DNA of 64,000 nt from assembly GCA_011082265.1 (NCBI GenBank), contig CP049781.1:1493501-1557500 (forward strand), read 5' to 3'. Below the pieces are notes generated by a model, which was given only the letters and a program-made list of their open reading frames with translations, had not been told where the DNA came from and did not search any database. The position numbers and the translations under genes were made by a program. Below are positions 51,324 through 61,933 of this stretch, piece after piece (position 1 is the first letter of the stretch; each line of letters starts with the position of its first letter). Source of the DNA: Candidatus Lachnocurva vaginae (GTDB lineage: Bacteria > Bacillota > Clostridia > Lachnospirales > Lachnospiraceae).

Positions 51324-52766
51324 TTATTTTATTCTTTTTGCTACTAGAAATAGCCGACCATCTTTCATATATGAATTACATGTTGAAAGAGTAAGAAGCT
51401 GATCATCTACGTCTATATCTATGGAATTCCCATAAATATTTTGGCTATTTATGCTATTGTAAAAGTCATCCCAATCTTTTTTTGTCCTCGCTTCTATAAA
51501 ATTATAGTATCGATACCTTTTTTCGTCTTTGTATGCAACTTGAGAAAGTCCTACAGCGACAATCTGATATTCTCTCTTTTCATATAAGGTATTAAATTCT
51601 ATTTTTGTATGTGCTTCGTAAAAATCCTTCTTTAAGAATTTTTTTAAGTCTCCAAACATAAGCCCTGTTGAAGTATCATGTCCATATATAATCGTATTCG
51701 TCGTAGGACGTTCATAATTTGACCTATAATCCATAAAAATACATCCGTTTTTATCTTCCATATTGTCAAATGAATGCGTTAAATAATACTCATTGTTATT
51801 CTTTTTTTGCATGACTGGATAATTTACGTTCGTATCAATTATGTTAAGCCATCCTATCATTTCAGGATTTTTTTCATGTGCATCCTTATATTCTGGAAGA
51901 ATTTCTTTTGCTTTTGCAGTGCCTTGATTATTTTTGGCAAATTTATCATTTCTCTTAAGCAAAGTAATTCTATCTTTTTTTGTAGAATGCTTTATATCCT
52001 TCTTCTTAAGTGCTTCCTGCTGCATTCTTTTCATTTTTTGTGCTACAAGAATATCTTTTATCTCACCTTTAAGGAAATATGAAAATGAAATTATTGCAAG
52101 AAAAATTACCAGAATAGCAAACCATTTTTGAGTCTTTGCATGCCCTTCTGCTTCATCTACTACCTTTTTATCTTCAAGAAGATCCACAGACCTTTCAGCT
52201 ACAACATCTCCTACATAATCAAAAAATCTCTCACCTATTGTGCTTTTAAATTCAATCTTTCCTTCTCTTATCATATTATAAAGCTTTACTGCAGCTTCAG
52301 GATCTTTGATATTAATATTTTTCTTTATAATTTCAATCCTTTTAATATCATCTTCCGCATTACGATATTCATAATAAGTGTCGAAAATGTAGCCTCCAAT
52401 ATGATAGCGATGAACTCTTTCATCATCTTCTTCCGTTCTTCCTGTCTTTTCTTCAATTGCTCTTGCAATATCTTTACTTACGATATTTACGGAATCATTA
52501 TCTTTTTCAGCACCATCTAAAATTTCGCCTTCTTTTACTTTATCTAAAGATTCGTATTCATCATTATCATCCGATTCCTTAGAATATTCGTATTTTTCAT
52601 CATACGCTGAATATTTTCCTTTTTTGTCAGTATTTGAAGGTCCTTCTTTTTCATGTGCGTAAGAAGATTCTTCTTTTTCATCATCATGCAAAGTTTCATC
52701 ATCAAATATATCAGTATCTTCTTCTCTATTTTTAACTATTTTTTTTATTTTATCTAAAACTTTCAT
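51324..52766 (-). CDS. srtB: Class B sortase with long cytoplasmic N-terminal region
   Basis: Transpeptidase that joins surface proteins to peptidoglycan. The catalytic part (about 285-480) has H363 in IIYGHDT, C463 in LTLSTC and R471 in GRLFLVAKR, plus the SrtB-like NPEMIGWLNI and DTNVNYPVMQ. The one membrane segment is at 215-232. Before it lie 214 residues predicted to be cytoplasmic: an acidic, Tyr-rich stretch (10-120) and a compact helical module (about 120-190, HIGGYIFDTYYEYRNAEDD, then AAVKLYNMIREGKIEF). Typical SrtB is about 240 residues. No clear ribosome site precedes the ATG. The two neighbouring surface proteins are the evident clients. Confidence 0.88.
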   Translation of the reverse strand: MKVLDKIKKIVKNREEDTDIFDDETLHDDEKEESSYAHEKEGPSNTDKKGKYSAYDEKYEYSKESDDNDEYESLDKVKEGEILDGAEKDNDSVNIVSKDIARAIEEKTGRTEEDDERVHRYHIGGYIFDTYYEYRNAEDDIKRIEIIKKNINIKDPEAAVKLYNMIREGKIEFKSTIGERFFDYVGDVVAERSVDLLEDKKVVDEAEGHAKTQKWFAILVIFLAIISFSYFLKGEIKDILVAQKMKRMQQEALKKKDIKHSTKKDRITLLKRNDKFAKNNQGTAKAKEILPEYKDAHEKNPEMIGWLNIIDTNVNYPVMQKKNNNEYYLTHSFDNMEDKNGCIFMDYRSNYERPTTNTIIYGHDTSTGLMFGDLKKFLKKDFYEAHTKIEFNTLYEKREYQIVAVGLSQVAYKDEKRYRYYNFIEARTKKDWDDFYNSINSQNIYGNSIDIDVDDQLLTLSTCNSYMKDGRLFLVAKRIK

Positions 52767-52850
52767 AAGTCATATTTTAAACTATCATTTTTTTTTCTTC
52801 AATCTATTAACGATAATATATCTTTATATTTATATATTATTTTATGAAAC

Positions 52851-52927
52851 CTATATTTATTATTTAAAAAATATTTATTTTATAAAAGCTATATTTATCA
52901 TTAACAAATATTTATTTTATAAAAAAG
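52851..52927. repeat. Tandem repeat of about 38 bp upstream of the sortase gene
   Basis: Two nearly identical AT-rich units, 52851-52888 and 52889-52927, each starting CTATATTTAT and ending ATATTTATTTTATAAAA. They lie between the giant gene's terminator and the sortase gene. The remaining 52767-52850 shows only AT-rich sequence. Confidence 0.75.
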
Positions 52928-52954
52928 AGACATCGACTATATAATCGATGTCTC
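52921..52954 (-). terminator. Intrinsic terminator after the giant surface protein gene
   Basis: GAGACATCGA (52927-52936) pairs with TCGATGTCTC (52945-52954), perfect 10 bp, followed on the minus strand by T6. It lies 32 bp below the stop. Confidence 0.92.
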
Positions 52955-52985
52955 CAAAAAATATTTTTTAACTAAAAATTTATTT

Positions 52986-55900
52986 TTAATTTACTTTTAC
53001 TTTTATCGGATCTCCAAATGGACTGAAAACAAAGTCATCTTCTGATAATACTTTATATGTCCTTATCTTGTAGTAATATATTCTTCCTTTCTCTGTTCTA
53101 TTATCTTTATATTTTCCATAAATAACAGGAACTATCGCTACTCTTCTATATTGCCCACTATATGATGTACTTCTAAAGATATCATATCCGCTAATTGAAG
53201 AATCATCCGATTTCCACTCTAATGTATTTGTTTTTCCTAACTTACTACTATTAAACCTTGTATTATCCGGTTTTTGAATATCTAACGTTTCTATAAGCGT
53301 ACTCTCATCACCGAAATAATAAACTCGTCTTTCCTTATCATAAATATATGGAATAACTTGTATTTCGTAAGTTTTTCCTCCTTCTAGTCCGCTCAACATA
53401 TAACTTGTATTAGCTGTAGTATATTCCTTAAAGCCCGTCTTTCCTTTTTCTTTTACCTTAATCTTAACTCCATCAATTTTATCTATTGTATTCCAATTTA
53501 AATATTTTAATCCTGAATTACTTTTAGATAAATTAAGATTATGAACAGCTGTAGGAACAACTTTTATACTCTTTGGATTTTCAAGTAATCTAAATTTAAG
53601 CAGAGTATTCTTATACTCGCCAAGACCTTCAATTACAGGATAATACTCTCCGCAATTCTTTATTTCAGTTTCTTCTCCTTCGTAATTTTCGTATTTTAGC
53701 TTATAATCCTTTCCTTCTTGTAATGTTTTTCTTCCTCTTCTTACACTAAGATAAGGTTTTTTCGCATATCCGTCATATGTATATTTTCTTATAAATGTTA
53801 CATCTCTTTCTCTAATCTTTGTGCCGCCTACATTAAAGTTTGCTTTTACAACTTTTTCTCCCGTAGCGGTTTTGAATAGAGGAATTTCAACTCTGTAATG
53901 TCCGGCATCAACAAGACTATGTATTTCTTCCTTTTTATCAGGAGGAGTTATCTTATATATCTTTACTGCATCCGGATTAATCTTAAGCTCTGTTCCATCC
54001 GGCTGAACTACTGTAAAGTCAGGTTTAATTTCTTTTCCTGTATATTCATAATCAGGGAAATCCATGCCTGTTTCTTTATTTTTATCCTTAATCTTATACT
54101 TTCCTAACTCCGTAGAAATCTTATATTCTTTAGAAGCCGTCTTAGAAAGATAATTACTTCTCTTACTTTCAGGATTTACCATAATAACAAGTTTACCGCT
54201 CGTCTGGAAATCATTATCAGAAGTTTCTGTAACTGTATAATCATTTTTATCAAGAGTTATACCACCAACTTCTATTGATTTAATCTTTTCTTCCTTGGAC
54301 GGATGAGGCGGCTGATTTAATCCTAAATAATAATATTCCTTTTGATTTAAGTTAACTTTTGCATGTTCAAGATCCGCATATATATCAAATGTCTTTTTAA
54401 CAGTGCCGCTGTAGTTACCCATGCCTTTTATTATCATTGTTGCCGTTCCTATTGTCTTATTATTATTAATGGTAACTGTATAATCCTTTCCTCTTACAAG
54501 TTTAAGTTCATTTGAACCATCTCTAAATGCAAGTCTAGGTACTATAGGTCTACGATGTTCATAATCGTACGGATATCTGTCTGCATTACTGTCCTTTTTA
54601 ACATTATCTGCGTCCAAAAGAATTACATCAAACTTCATCGGCTTTCCTAAAATATTGAAGTCCTTCTTTAATGTATCGCCTCCCGTATCATAATCGCCTT
54701 TCATCATTATGGCAATTCCGGCTTTGGTTTCATCGTTTGAAACGGTTTCATTATTGATATATCCGCCGTTCTTTGCATAACCTTTTCTCTTGTATAATTC
54801 ATAATTATCTGAGCTTATCGGAGTATTCGGATCAATATCGTCATCATAAAGCTCTACATCCGACGTTGCAGGACGTCCATTATAAATGGTTTCATATTCT
54901 TTAGTGTCTTCATTATATTTAAACTTCTTAAATTTAACTCTAATACACCATTTACCATTTTTTATAGGATTTTTCTTCTTTATATGATACTCAAAATTAA
55001 GTGCTCCATAATATTGTCCTATACCTTTTAATGTTACTGTTTTAGTTCCGGCATGAATTATATCTTCTTTGCCTTTATGAACATCTTCAGCACCGGTATC
55101 TATAACCGATTTAACAGTGTAGTCGCTTTCCTTAGATAACTCAACACTATGATCATCAGCTAAAGCAATATCATAGCTTAATTCATCTTCTCCATGAGGA
55201 AATCCGTCATATGTAACATTAGGATCATTAAATCCTACAACTTCAGCAACCTTTCCTAAATCTTTTCCTATGTTAAATGTAATATTTTTAGATCCTGTAT
55301 AATTTCCGGTTCCTTCAATAACTATAGTCGGTGCATTTTCCTTATCATCTTTTGATGCGGAATTTATGTTGTTTTTATAGGAAACTTTATAATCTTTATC
55401 TATATTCATTTTAATAGGATCGAGCTGATGTCCGTCTTTTTTAGCCAAAGTTTTATACATAGCTACTATATCAGTAGGCTTTACTTCTTGCCCCGTATAA
55501 TCATGCTCAAGATTTTGAAGATTTATTTCTACTTCCTTACTTTTTATATTTTTCGGTTTAATTTCTATTGTCTTAGTAATCTGTCCGGTATAATGACTTC
55601 CTTCTACTGCCGTTATAGTAAATGAATAACTACCTACGTTAGGGCTTAACTCAGATACAGGTGTAACTGTATAATCTCCCTTCTTTCCTGTCTTTTCACT
55701 TCTCATAAGAGTAGCTCTAACAGGCTTACCATCTTGATCCTTATATCCTAGATCCACTGTTAATTTAATATCACCGGCATCTACAGGTTTTCCGTCATAC
55801 TCTTTTGCATCCTGTATTGTAACGCTTCCGGATCCTATATCTCTATCATTAACTACTACATCTTGTTTATATGTTCCGGTAAAATTCTTCTTTCCTGTAA

Positions 55901-58900
55901 ATGTTACTGTCTCTACAAGAGTTCCGTCACCTTTTGTTTTAGGTGTTGTAACTTCAATGTCATAATCTCTACCTTGTTGTAGTTCATAATTATTCATTTT
56001 AAATGAAACTTTAGGTATTGCCTTATATTCCATTCCTCCATATTCAGGATTTTCCATATCCAGGCTAAGCACCTGATTAAGAGTTGATCCTGTACCGGTA
56101 AGCTTTACCTTATTAATTCCGAAATGCTCTGTAACCTTTCCGGAATACATATTGATACCTGTAATTGTTATCTCTCCTTTGGAATTTCCGGCATCAGTAT
56201 TCTTACCATAAGAAATAGTATAATCGTCTCCTTCTTTTAATATTTTTTTGTCACTACCATTACCATATTCCACCTTAAGATCAGGCACATCCAAAATAGG
56301 ATATCCCGTAAAATCAGTGCTGTATTCTTCAGGCTTTTTCCCATTTATAGTAACATGTAGATGCCCCTTCAAAGGCTGCCCTACAAGTTCATATGTAGCA
56401 ATTTTACTATTAAATGAACGATCCTTATTTTCTCCCTTTTCATTCGGCTTTATGGTTACAGTAACCATACCGACTTTTACAGGCCCTACTTTAACCAAAG
56501 GATCATAGTCAGCAATATAGTCCGTATTTTCTATAAGCTTTTTCATACTTCCACCCGGAAGTCTTATTTGTACAAAGGTCTCAGCTCTATTCTTTACAAA
56601 ATCACTCGTTACAGACTGTTTATATTTACCGCTTGGTATATTATCCTTCGTAAAACCTACGACTGCATCTGCCAAATTATACTTAATATAGTAAACTCTT
56701 TTTTCTTCAATCTGCCCGTCATATTTTCCTATGCCTTTAATTGTGTACTCATATTTTCCTACTTGAGATGGTGCATCTTTTATTCCGGCATCGGTATAAT
56801 TAATCTTGTAATCCTCATCAACCTTAAGAGTGTTTCCATATAATCTTACTTTTATATCAGGTTTTATTTTCTTTCCCGTATATGGATATACATCACCTGC
56901 AGTGGTTTGATTATCAGTTATATCTGCATCTTTAATATTACTTGTCATATTATTTTTAATGACTTTTTCACCAACAAATAAGCCATCATCTTTTACAATA
57001 TCACTTCCCACTTTATCTTTTGATATACCTTGTAATGTCACATCCCTTGAGCCGGGGCCTTCCCAAGATTTAGGACAAGTAATTGTATAATCTTTATTAT
57101 TTTCTAGCGTTTTATCTTCGCCATTATTATTATACTTTATTACAATACCATTAATCGCTTTATTAAAATTATCTTCAGAATATGAACCTGTAAAATCACC
57201 TGTTATAGTAAATCTATCTTCCGATATATCTCCTACTACTTTAATTTTTTTAACGATAAATCCTCTATATTTATCTTTTCCTTTAAATACCACAGTATAT
57301 ATTCCGATATCTTTAATTTCACTTGTATCCGTATCGGCAGGGATATTTGCAGGATCTATATTCCCTTTATATATGGAAATATCATAATATTTTTTGTCAA
57401 GCGGCTTTTTACCATTCATTAAAGTATAATGAGAAGTAATTTTATTACCTGTATACTTAAGAACAGCCTTTCCTTGTACTTTATTTTCATCTAAATTCTT
57501 TGCATTAATCTTAATCGTAACAGTTTTTGAATTTATATAATGCGTACCTGTTCCCTTAAATGTAACTGTATAAATTCCCGGATCATTTATATTTGTCGCA
57601 GACGTTTCCGCATCATCTTCTTTAGCTTTAAATTTAATAGATGTAGTGTCTATCGTATAATCTATATCTTTTCTTAAAGTTGCTCCATACATTAAAAGCT
57701 TTACTTTAGCTAAATCAACATCTAATCCGTCATAAGTTTTCTCTAATACACCATTTTCCTTGCCTTTAGTAAAATACTTATCATAAGAAGAAACCTTTAC
57801 ATTATTTGTCGTACCTTTATTATCACTTAAATCGCAGTCATTAATAATATATCGAATATCAAAAGTATCAGTAAAGTTTCCTTTTCCTTTTACTCTTACG
57901 GCTACTACCTTTGCCTTACTGTTCGTACCTCCTTGAGCTGTAGCTTCTCCTTCCGTATATGAATTTACATCTATTGTTTTTACTTCATACTCATAGTCTT
58001 TATCTACTTTAAGAGTAATAGGATTACTTCCTCCGGTTGCGTAATATTTTAAACCTGCATTTGGCTCTAAAGCATTATATCCGCCTTCTCCTCCTTGATT
58101 TGCAAAATAATACGCAAATCGTGCTGAAAGATCAGCTCTTCTCTTAGCTCCTGTTTTAGAGTTTTCATTATCTGAAACTACTACCGCACCTATATTACCG
58201 GTAAAATAGTCTTTATCTATTATATCCTTAGGTACATCATTATCATCATAAACTTCACGTACATTGTCCTTAGTTACAAAACTTACCGGAACTATTTTAT
58301 AAGAAATTTTCTTTTCCTTATAGTAGTCTGCACTCTTTTCTTTAGGCTTTATTGTAGCAATTATGGTATTTCCGGCATCATACACATTATCTTTGTCATA
58401 AGATATTACATAATCTTCACTTTTACCTTCTTTTAGCGTTACACTACTTCCATCTTCTTTTTCAAGAGTAACGATAAATTTAGGGTGTGCTTCACCTATA
58501 TACGGAACTTCTATTACATTACTATCTTCAGAGCTTCCGTATACTATATCATTATTTTTAGGATTTACAAGCTTAATAGACACTTTTTCAAGAGATGTTC
58601 CTCTTTCATAAGAAATAACATCTGAAAATCCCGTATAATTATTTATACCCGCTATTTTTACATAATGTATCCCCGGATTTTTATCAAATTTTGATCCGTC
58701 GCCCTTATTTTTTCCTTCTTTATCAGTGCAAATAACTATATAGTCTTCTCCTTCTTTTAACTCATCCCATCCATCCTTAACACTAAATGCAGGAGTGTAA
58801 GTCTCTTTGCCCTTACTTTTCTTAAATCCTATATTTGTAATGCTTATATCTGGACTTTTTATATCCTTTTTTTCAATGACAAATTGAACATCAGCATTAG

Positions 58901-61868
58901 ATCCGTCATAATCCTTAAGTCCTTTAATGAAAAGTTTAGCTTCTGTTGAAACACTTCCATCAGTAACAAATGCATTATAATCTGTACCTGATTTAAGAAT
59001 AGTATTATTGTTTATATCTTTTATTACAACATTAGGTTGCGGCTTAAACTTACTATATGTAATTTTATAATCATCTGCTATATATAATACACTCTTACTA
59101 CTATCTCCCTGGTTAGGATCTTTTTTAGCAGCATGACCGTCTATTGTAATTGCAAGATTATCAAATCCTCTATTTGTTATTGCAAAGCTTCCCTCTTTAC
59201 TTCCTTTTAAATTATTTTTACCTTCTACTTTAAAATTTACTTTTGCATTTTTATTTTTATTATTAGTGCAAGTTAAAGTAAGATCCTTATTTAACTTTTT
59301 ATTACTTACAATTTCTTTATTTCCCTTAAATACACTTATATTAGGTAATATGCTATTGCCCGTATATTGATATGCAGTATCATATTTTAGATATACTTCA
59401 TTTTCTTGTGCATTAGAAGAATTTACATTCATGCTCGTTATATCAAATGGCTTTATTTCATAAGTGCCTTCTATGTTAGTTCCTTTATAATTACCTTTTC
59501 CTATAATCTTTATTTTTGCTTTTTTTGTTGCATCATTATTATCACTGCACTTTACATAATAATCACTCTTGTCAAGCTTCTTATTTTCATCAAAAACTTC
59601 TATTTCATTTGAATTAGGTACTACCGGATCTCCCCAGTTATATACATGATCTCCTTTTACTTCTACTCTTCCATTCTTAACTTTTTTAGGGACTATTTTA
59701 AACGAAATATTTACAGTTTTTCCTGCATAATTACCCTGTCCAATAATTTTAAGAGTAGCATTTCCTACATCTTTATTATGGCATTCTTTTGTAAAATCCT
59801 TATACTCTCCCTCTACTAATTCATGCTTATCTAAATAAAGCTTTACTGGTATATCACTTTTTTCTGTTCCGTCATATAAAACTTTATACTCCGTTTTTAC
59901 ATTAGATGATGCAGTGGTAATCGGCTTAGGACTATATTCTTTATTATCAATAGAGACCTTTAAATCTTTTAAAATATCCGGAATTATTTCAAAATTAAAG
60001 GTAACAAGTCCGCTATAATTTCCTTTCCCTTCAAGTATCATACGAGGAGCAGTCGAAATTTCTTTATTATTTTTATAAGAAATATCATAATCTGTTTTAG
60101 AAGTAAGCGGGAATTTACCTCTATCATCTCCATAATTCATCTTTACAGAAAGATCCTTAAACTCTATTGGATGTCCTGTATATACATACTTGGAATTTAT
60201 GTCATATGTTTCATCGGTCTTTCTTTGATATGAAATTCCCTCAATAGTCATACTACTGCTTTTAAGAGCTTCCTTTATGTTTCTTTTCTTTATTTTAAAT
60301 GGGACTTCTATATTTCCTTTATATCTATCACCCGTACTTGTAAGAATTACTTTTGCATCTCCTGCATTTATATTACTGCTATAAGTAATACCTATTTGAT
60401 TTTTAAGTAATCCCTCCTGAACATTAGCATCAATAGGATCTACGCTGCCTGTATAAAATAATTTTATAGCCGGCTTTATTTCTTTTCCTGTATATGTAAG
60501 ATCTGCTGCATTATCAAGCTTTGCAGTAAATACGGATTTAAGATCAATCCTATTATCATTTCCATATACACTTTTAACTTTATCTTTTTTTTCTACATTT
60601 CCTTTATAATTTCCCTGACCCTGTATTGTAACTTTATACGACGTACCTTCACTATCAACTGAAGGCTCACTTGATTTTGCTATAAAGTCTCTATTCTGTA
60701 TTAATGCTTTTCCATCTACAGAAAGTCCCTCTACAGTTACATCACCTGAAGAAGAAACGCTAACTTTAGTCTTTTCATTATTAACATCTGTATCTTTTAT
60801 TTCTTTTGGAGTAATATTAAAGTCTAAAGTTTTTTTAAAAGTTTTGTATTTTCCTGTACCGATTACAGTTAATTTTTTATCTCCTACATCAGTATTGTCA
60901 GAAATAACTACTCTATATCCGTCTTTATTTTCATCTGTAACCTTTGATAATTCAGAGTCCGATTGTACTTTTAAAGCCGGCTCTATAGGATTTCCTGTAT
61001 ATTCAAACTGATTTTTACCTTCCGAAATAGATGCAGAAATAACATATATCCATATTTCACCAGTTTTGCCATTATAGCTTGCTGTAACTTTAGAAGCTCC
61101 TTCCTTTTTTGGCTGTATCGAACCATCCTCTCCTACTGTTATGCAATCATTTGAGCTATTATATGTAATCTCTCTCTTTCTTCCATTAACTTCAGGATTT
61201 AATGTAGTAATTAATTTTAGTGTTTCATTAGATGAAATTGCAGTTCTTCCATCTTTTGTAGAAAGCTTTATTTTACTTACATCATTTGGTAATCCTGCTT
61301 CTTGTGTTTCTGTTGAATTCATAACTTTTCCAGCTACGCTTTGACTATTTATATAACCGCCATCACTATAATTATCTCCTGATGTTGTTACGCCTAAATT
61401 TTGTCCCGATATATTATTTATTGTAACTGTATAATATTCATCAAATGCTAATTGAACATTGTCTTGTATAGGTACAGTAAGAGTACCATTATCATTACTA
61501 TATGTTGCATCTACAGTATTACTTATTGATTCTGCATTAGAATTGGATGAAGCTGTGCTAAGACTACTAGAATTTGTAGGATTAGAATTAAAACTAATAG
61601 TATAACTTACTCTTACAGCAGTAACGCCCGGATTTGCCTTTACTCTCGGAATACTAACTGATTTAAGTATTGCTTTTCCTCCTTTTGTAGCAGTGCTTTT
61701 AAATATCTGTCTAATTTCTCCATTATTACCTGAAACCAGATATTCTTGACTCTGCCCTCCTTCAGCAAACATTCCCTTATTTATTCCTGTTGCAGAAATA
61801 AATGTAGCAAATGCAAGAAAGATTGCAAAAGCTTTCTTAAACATTTTTCTTCTCTTCTTCTGTTCCAT
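52986..61868 (-). CDS. Giant secreted repeat protein (about 26 YTG-type repeats, FN3 tail)
   Basis: A 2960-residue surface or secreted protein. The ATG at 61868 follows AAGGGGA; an upstream in-frame ATG at 61895 is less well placed. Residues 1-35 are a signal peptide. A beta-rich N-terminal domain (about 40-190) precedes a Big_2-like Ig domain (about 199-277). About 26 degenerate units of 80-110 residues follow, each marked by YTGxxxxP, then DYxVxYxxN and a GxGNYxG turn. The last 195 residues look like two fibronectin type III domains. No LPXTG-like tail, choline-binding or SLH motif is seen, so how it stays on the cell is unclear. It is probably an adhesin or matrix fibre. Confidence 0.85.
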   Translation of the reverse strand: MEQKKRRKMFKKAFAIFLAFATFISATGINKGMFAEGGQSQEYLVSGNNGEIRQIFKSTATKGGKAILKSVSIPRVKANPGVTAVRVSYTISFNSNPTNSSSLSTASSNSNAESISNTVDATYSNDNGTLTVPIQDNVQLAFDEYYTVTINNISGQNLGVTTSGDNYSDGGYINSQSVAGKVMNSTETQEAGLPNDVSKIKLSTKDGRTAISSNETLKLITTLNPEVNGRKREITYNSSNDCITVGEDGSIQPKKEGASKVTASYNGKTGEIWIYVISASISEGKNQFEYTGNPIEPALKVQSDSELSKVTDENKDGYRVVISDNTDVGDKKLTVIGTGKYKTFKKTLDFNITPKEIKDTDVNNEKTKVSVSSSGDVTVEGLSVDGKALIQNRDFIAKSSEPSVDSEGTSYKVTIQGQGNYKGNVEKKDKVKSVYGNDNRIDLKSVFTAKLDNAADLTYTGKEIKPAIKLFYTGSVDPIDANVQEGLLKNQIGITYSSNINAGDAKVILTSTGDRYKGNIEVPFKIKKRNIKEALKSSSMTIEGISYQRKTDETYDINSKYVYTGHPIEFKDLSVKMNYGDDRGKFPLTSKTDYDISYKNNKEISTAPRMILEGKGNYSGLVTFNFEIIPDILKDLKVSIDNKEYSPKPITTASSNVKTEYKVLYDGTEKSDIPVKLYLDKHELVEGEYKDFTKECHNKDVGNATLKIIGQGNYAGKTVNISFKIVPKKVKNGRVEVKGDHVYNWGDPVVPNSNEIEVFDENKKLDKSDYYVKCSDNNDATKKAKIKIIGKGNYKGTNIEGTYEIKPFDITSMNVNSSNAQENEVYLKYDTAYQYTGNSILPNISVFKGNKEIVSNKKLNKDLTLTCTNNKNKNAKVNFKVEGKNNLKGSKEGSFAITNRGFDNLAITIDGHAAKKDPNQGDSSKSVLYIADDYKITYSKFKPQPNVVIKDINNNTILKSGTDYNAFVTDGSVSTEAKLFIKGLKDYDGSNADVQFVIEKKDIKSPDISITNIGFKKSKGKETYTPAFSVKDGWDELKEGEDYIVICTDKEGKNKGDGSKFDKNPGIHYVKIAGINNYTGFSDVISYERGTSLEKVSIKLVNPKNNDIVYGSSEDSNVIEVPYIGEAHPKFIVTLEKEDGSSVTLKEGKSEDYVISYDKDNVYDAGNTIIATIKPKEKSADYYKEKKISYKIVPVSFVTKDNVREVYDDNDVPKDIIDKDYFTGNIGAVVVSDNENSKTGAKRRADLSARFAYYFANQGGEGGYNALEPNAGLKYYATGGSNPITLKVDKDYEYEVKTIDVNSYTEGEATAQGGTNSKAKVVAVRVKGKGNFTDTFDIRYIINDCDLSDNKGTTNNVKVSSYDKYFTKGKENGVLEKTYDGLDVDLAKVKLLMYGATLRKDIDYTIDTTSIKFKAKEDDAETSATNINDPGIYTVTFKGTGTHYINSKTVTIKINAKNLDENKVQGKAVLKYTGNKITSHYTLMNGKKPLDKKYYDISIYKGNIDPANIPADTDTSEIKDIGIYTVVFKGKDKYRGFIVKKIKVVGDISEDRFTITGDFTGSYSEDNFNKAINGIVIKYNNNGEDKTLENNKDYTITCPKSWEGPGSRDVTLQGISKDKVGSDIVKDDGLFVGEKVIKNNMTSNIKDADITDNQTTAGDVYPYTGKKIKPDIKVRLYGNTLKVDEDYKINYTDAGIKDAPSQVGKYEYTIKGIGKYDGQIEEKRVYYIKYNLADAVVGFTKDNIPSGKYKQSVTSDFVKNRAETFVQIRLPGGSMKKLIENTDYIADYDPLVKVGPVKVGMVTVTIKPNEKGENKDRSFNSKIATYELVGQPLKGHLHVTINGKKPEEYSTDFTGYPILDVPDLKVEYGNGSDKKILKEGDDYTISYGKNTDAGNSKGEITITGINMYSGKVTEHFGINKVKLTGTGSTLNQVLSLDMENPEYGGMEYKAIPKVSFKMNNYELQQGRDYDIEVTTPKTKGDGTLVETVTFTGKKNFTGTYKQDVVVNDRDIGSGSVTIQDAKEYDGKPVDAGDIKLTVDLGYKDQDGKPVRATLMRSEKTGKKGDYTVTPVSELSPNVGSYSFTITAVEGSHYTGQITKTIEIKPKNIKSKEVEINLQNLEHDYTGQEVKPTDIVAMYKTLAKKDGHQLDPIKMNIDKDYKVSYKNNINSASKDDKENAPTIVIEGTGNYTGSKNITFNIGKDLGKVAEVVGFNDPNVTYDGFPHGEDELSYDIALADDHSVELSKESDYTVKSVIDTGAEDVHKGKEDIIHAGTKTVTLKGIGQYYGALNFEYHIKKKNPIKNGKWCIRVKFKKFKYNEDTKEYETIYNGRPATSDVELYDDDIDPNTPISSDNYELYKRKGYAKNGGYINNETVSNDETKAGIAIMMKGDYDTGGDTLKKDFNILGKPMKFDVILLDADNVKKDSNADRYPYDYEHRRPIVPRLAFRDGSNELKLVRGKDYTVTINNNKTIGTATMIIKGMGNYSGTVKKTFDIYADLEHAKVNLNQKEYYYLGLNQPPHPSKEEKIKSIEVGGITLDKNDYTVTETSDNDFQTSGKLVIMVNPESKRSNYLSKTASKEYKISTELGKYKIKDKNKETGMDFPDYEYTGKEIKPDFTVVQPDGTELKINPDAVKIYKITPPDKKEEIHSLVDAGHYRVEIPLFKTATGEKVVKANFNVGGTKIRERDVTFIRKYTYDGYAKKPYLSVRRGRKTLQEGKDYKLKYENYEGEETEIKNCGEYYPVIEGLGEYKNTLLKFRLLENPKSIKVVPTAVHNLNLSKSNSGLKYLNWNTIDKIDGVKIKVKEKGKTGFKEYTTANTSYMLSGLEGGKTYEIQVIPYIYDKERRVYYFGDESTLIETLDIQKPDNTRFNSSKLGKTNTLEWKSDDSSISGYDIFRSTSYSGQYRRVAIVPVIYGKYKDNRTEKGRIYYYKIRTYKVLSEDDFVFSPFGDPIKVKVN

Positions 61869-61933
61869 CAAAAAGTCCCCTTCCTGTGACTGCAAATGAC
61901 TTTTATCTTATCATTAAAGAATATGTTTTATGT

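Noticed and set aside
52128..52520. A 130-codon plus-strand frame opposite the sortase gene, and similar frames opposite the giant gene.
   Set aside because: Antisense shadows in AT-rich coding sequence, with no ribosome sites or recognisable motifs.
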